DNA from: CAZQLE01 sp964593905 | GTDB lineage: Bacteria > Chloroflexota > Anaerolineae > Anaerolineales > Anaerolineaceae | Direction: 5' to 3' | Assembly (NCBI GenBank): GCA_964593905.1 | Contig: CAZQLE010000106.1 | Location: forward strand, 1-13,693 | DNA: 13,693 nucleotides | Shown here: positions 12,987 to 13,693 of the stretch, one piece after another | Position numbering within the stretch: the first letter of the stretch is position 1 | How the letters are laid out: each line of letters opens with the position of its first letter | Program-made: the position numbers and the translations under genes | The notes under the pieces: model-generated | Told to the model about the DNA's origin: nothing | Seen by the model: only the letters and a program-made list of their open reading frames with translations | Databases searched by the model: none

Positions 12987-13247
12987 ATGGCCCGTTTGAT
13001 CCCGGCGGCCGAGCGCGTGATTCGCGCCCGCGCCCTGATCCAAAAAGCCCGCGATCTGCCCATCCCAGACGAAACCGGGCGGGGTGATTTCTCTTACATC
13101 GCCCAGGTAAAGGATTTTATGCGCCAGGCGCGCGATCTGATTAAATTCATCCCGTATTCTGCCGGGGCCTCTGCTGAGATCAAAAAAGAGGTTGCCGATC
13201 TGTTTGCCGAAGCCGAACGGGCTGAGAAAGAAATTTTGCACGGGTAG
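12987..13247 (+). CDS. Small helical protein of unknown function
   Basis: 86 residues, not recognised. The sequence is charged and predicted mostly alpha-helical: helix MARLIPAAERVIRARALIQKA, a break at LPIPDETGRGD, then FSYIAQVKDFMRQARDLIKFI, a short YSAGASA linker and KKEVADLFAEAERAEKEIL. No membrane segment, signal peptide or cysteine pair is present, so it should be cytosolic. A perfect AGGAGG stands four bases before the ATG, which makes translation credible. It is followed after 9 bases by the DUF5655 gene in the same direction, so the two, and probably the hydrolase beyond, form an operon. It may be a small helical partner or accessory protein. I can assign no function. Confidence 0.7.
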   Translation: MARLIPAAERVIRARALIQKARDLPIPDETGRGDFSYIAQVKDFMRQARDLIKFIPYSAGASAEIKKEVADLFAEAERAEKEILHG

Positions 13248-13256
13248 CAGGGCGCC

Positions 13257-13634
13257 ATGTCAGACGAACCAGCCCCCAAGACGGTGGAGACTTTTTTTGC
13301 CGGGCAGCCCGAAGCGTTGCAGTTGTTTGCGGCGGTGGCTGCGGCGATGGGCGAATTTGGCCCGGTTGAGCTGCGGATCACCCGCAGCCAGGTTGCATTT
13401 GTGCGCGACCGGGCGTTTGCCTGGGTGTGGATGCCGGGTAAATATCTGCGGCGCAAGGCTGCCCCGCTGGTGTTGACGTTTTCATTTCACCGTCGCGATG
13501 CTTCACTGCGCTGGAAAGAGATCGTGCAAACCACTTCCCGCCGCTATACCCACCATCTGGAGTTATACGCGGCCGGTGATATTGATGATGAAGTGCGCAC
13601 CTGGCTGAAGGAAGCCTGGTCGGCTGCCGCTTGA
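13257..13634 (+). CDS. DUF5655 domain protein
   Basis: 125-residue cytosolic protein composed almost entirely of a DUF5655-like domain of unknown function. Landmarks are the start TVETFFAGQPEALQLFAAV, VELRITRSQVAFVRDRAFAWVWMP, LVLTFSFHRRDASLRWKEIV and the C-terminal YTHHLELYAAGDIDDEVRTWLKEAW, with the conserved His pair and the acidic D-D-E run before a helix. Proteins of this type are small, widespread and sometimes fused to other enzymes; no activity is established to my knowledge. The ATG follows the previous stop by 9 bases with only a weak GCAGGG upstream, so coupled translation is likely. The 20-base gap to the next gene suggests the same transcript. Confidence 0.8.
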   Translation: MSDEPAPKTVETFFAGQPEALQLFAAVAAAMGEFGPVELRITRSQVAFVRDRAFAWVWMPGKYLRRKAAPLVLTFSFHRRDASLRWKEIVQTTSRRYTHHLELYAAGDIDDEVRTWLKEAWSAAA

Positions 13635-13655
13635 AGAAAGACCCTGAGGTGAACC

Positions 13656-13693
13656 ATGAAAATTCAACTGATCCGCAGCGCCACGTTAAAAAT
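13656..13693 (+). CDS. Start of a probable metallo-beta-lactamase-fold hydrolase (partial)
   Basis: ATG 13656 has GAGGTG four bases upstream and opens a frame running to the window end with only 12 codons visible (MKIQLIRSATLK). This resembles the N-terminus of UlaG-like metallo-beta-lactamase-fold hydrolases, which often begin M-x-I-x-L-I-R-x-A-T. With no metal motif in view the call is tentative. The gene continues the operon of the two genes before it. Confidence 0.5.
   Translation, partial: MKIQLIRSATLK

Overview
The window looks like a chromosomal piece of a moderately GC-rich bacterium. The mix of genes (orphan PLP decarboxylase, anchored phosphodiester glycosidase, LivKHMGF-type importer, DUF3592 and DUF5655 proteins) and the use of GTG and TTG starts behind AGGAGG sites suggest an uncultivated Chloroflexota, Anaerolineae-like genome. 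That placement is an inference; no rRNA or marker gene is present. A run of ten Ns at 6081-6090 shows that this is a draft scaffold.

Layout. (1) 4-1401, minus: group II PLP-dependent decarboxylase. (2) 1672-2655, plus: membrane-anchored NAGPA-type phosphodiester glycosidase, ending at a bidirectional terminator (2662-2700) shared with the convergent regulator. (3) 2725-3459, minus: GntR/HutC-type regulator with a UTRA ligand domain and a palindromic operator in its own promoter. (4) 3734-5194, minus: amidohydrolase-superfamily enzyme. (5) 5592-10319, plus: five-gene branched-chain-amino-acid-type ABC importer (binding lipoprotein, two permeases, two ATPases), divergent from the amidohydrolase. 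(6) 10417-12699, minus: ketopantoate-reductase-like protein, GNAT acetyltransferase and DUF3592 membrane protein. (7) 12987-13693, plus: small helical protein, DUF5655 protein and the start of a probable metallo-beta-lactamase-fold hydrolase.

The core of interest is 2725-10319. The regulator's own promoter carries CAATGTTATTACATTG, and the CAATGTTA half of this site recurs twice, 24 bp apart, between the amidohydrolase and the importer. That interval also holds two near-consensus sigma-70-like promoters that overlap completely in opposite directions, and the repeats cover the -35 box of one and the early transcribed region of the other. The simplest reading is a local regulon: the GntR protein senses a small molecule and controls its import (ABC system) and hydrolysis (amidohydrolase). 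The substrate cannot be read from sequence. The amidohydrolase lacks the usual N-terminal HxH metal motif and LivG has a divergent signature motif, so the system may belong to a specialised, poorly characterised subgroup.

No tRNA, rRNA, CRISPR array, transposase, prophage gene or origin was seen.
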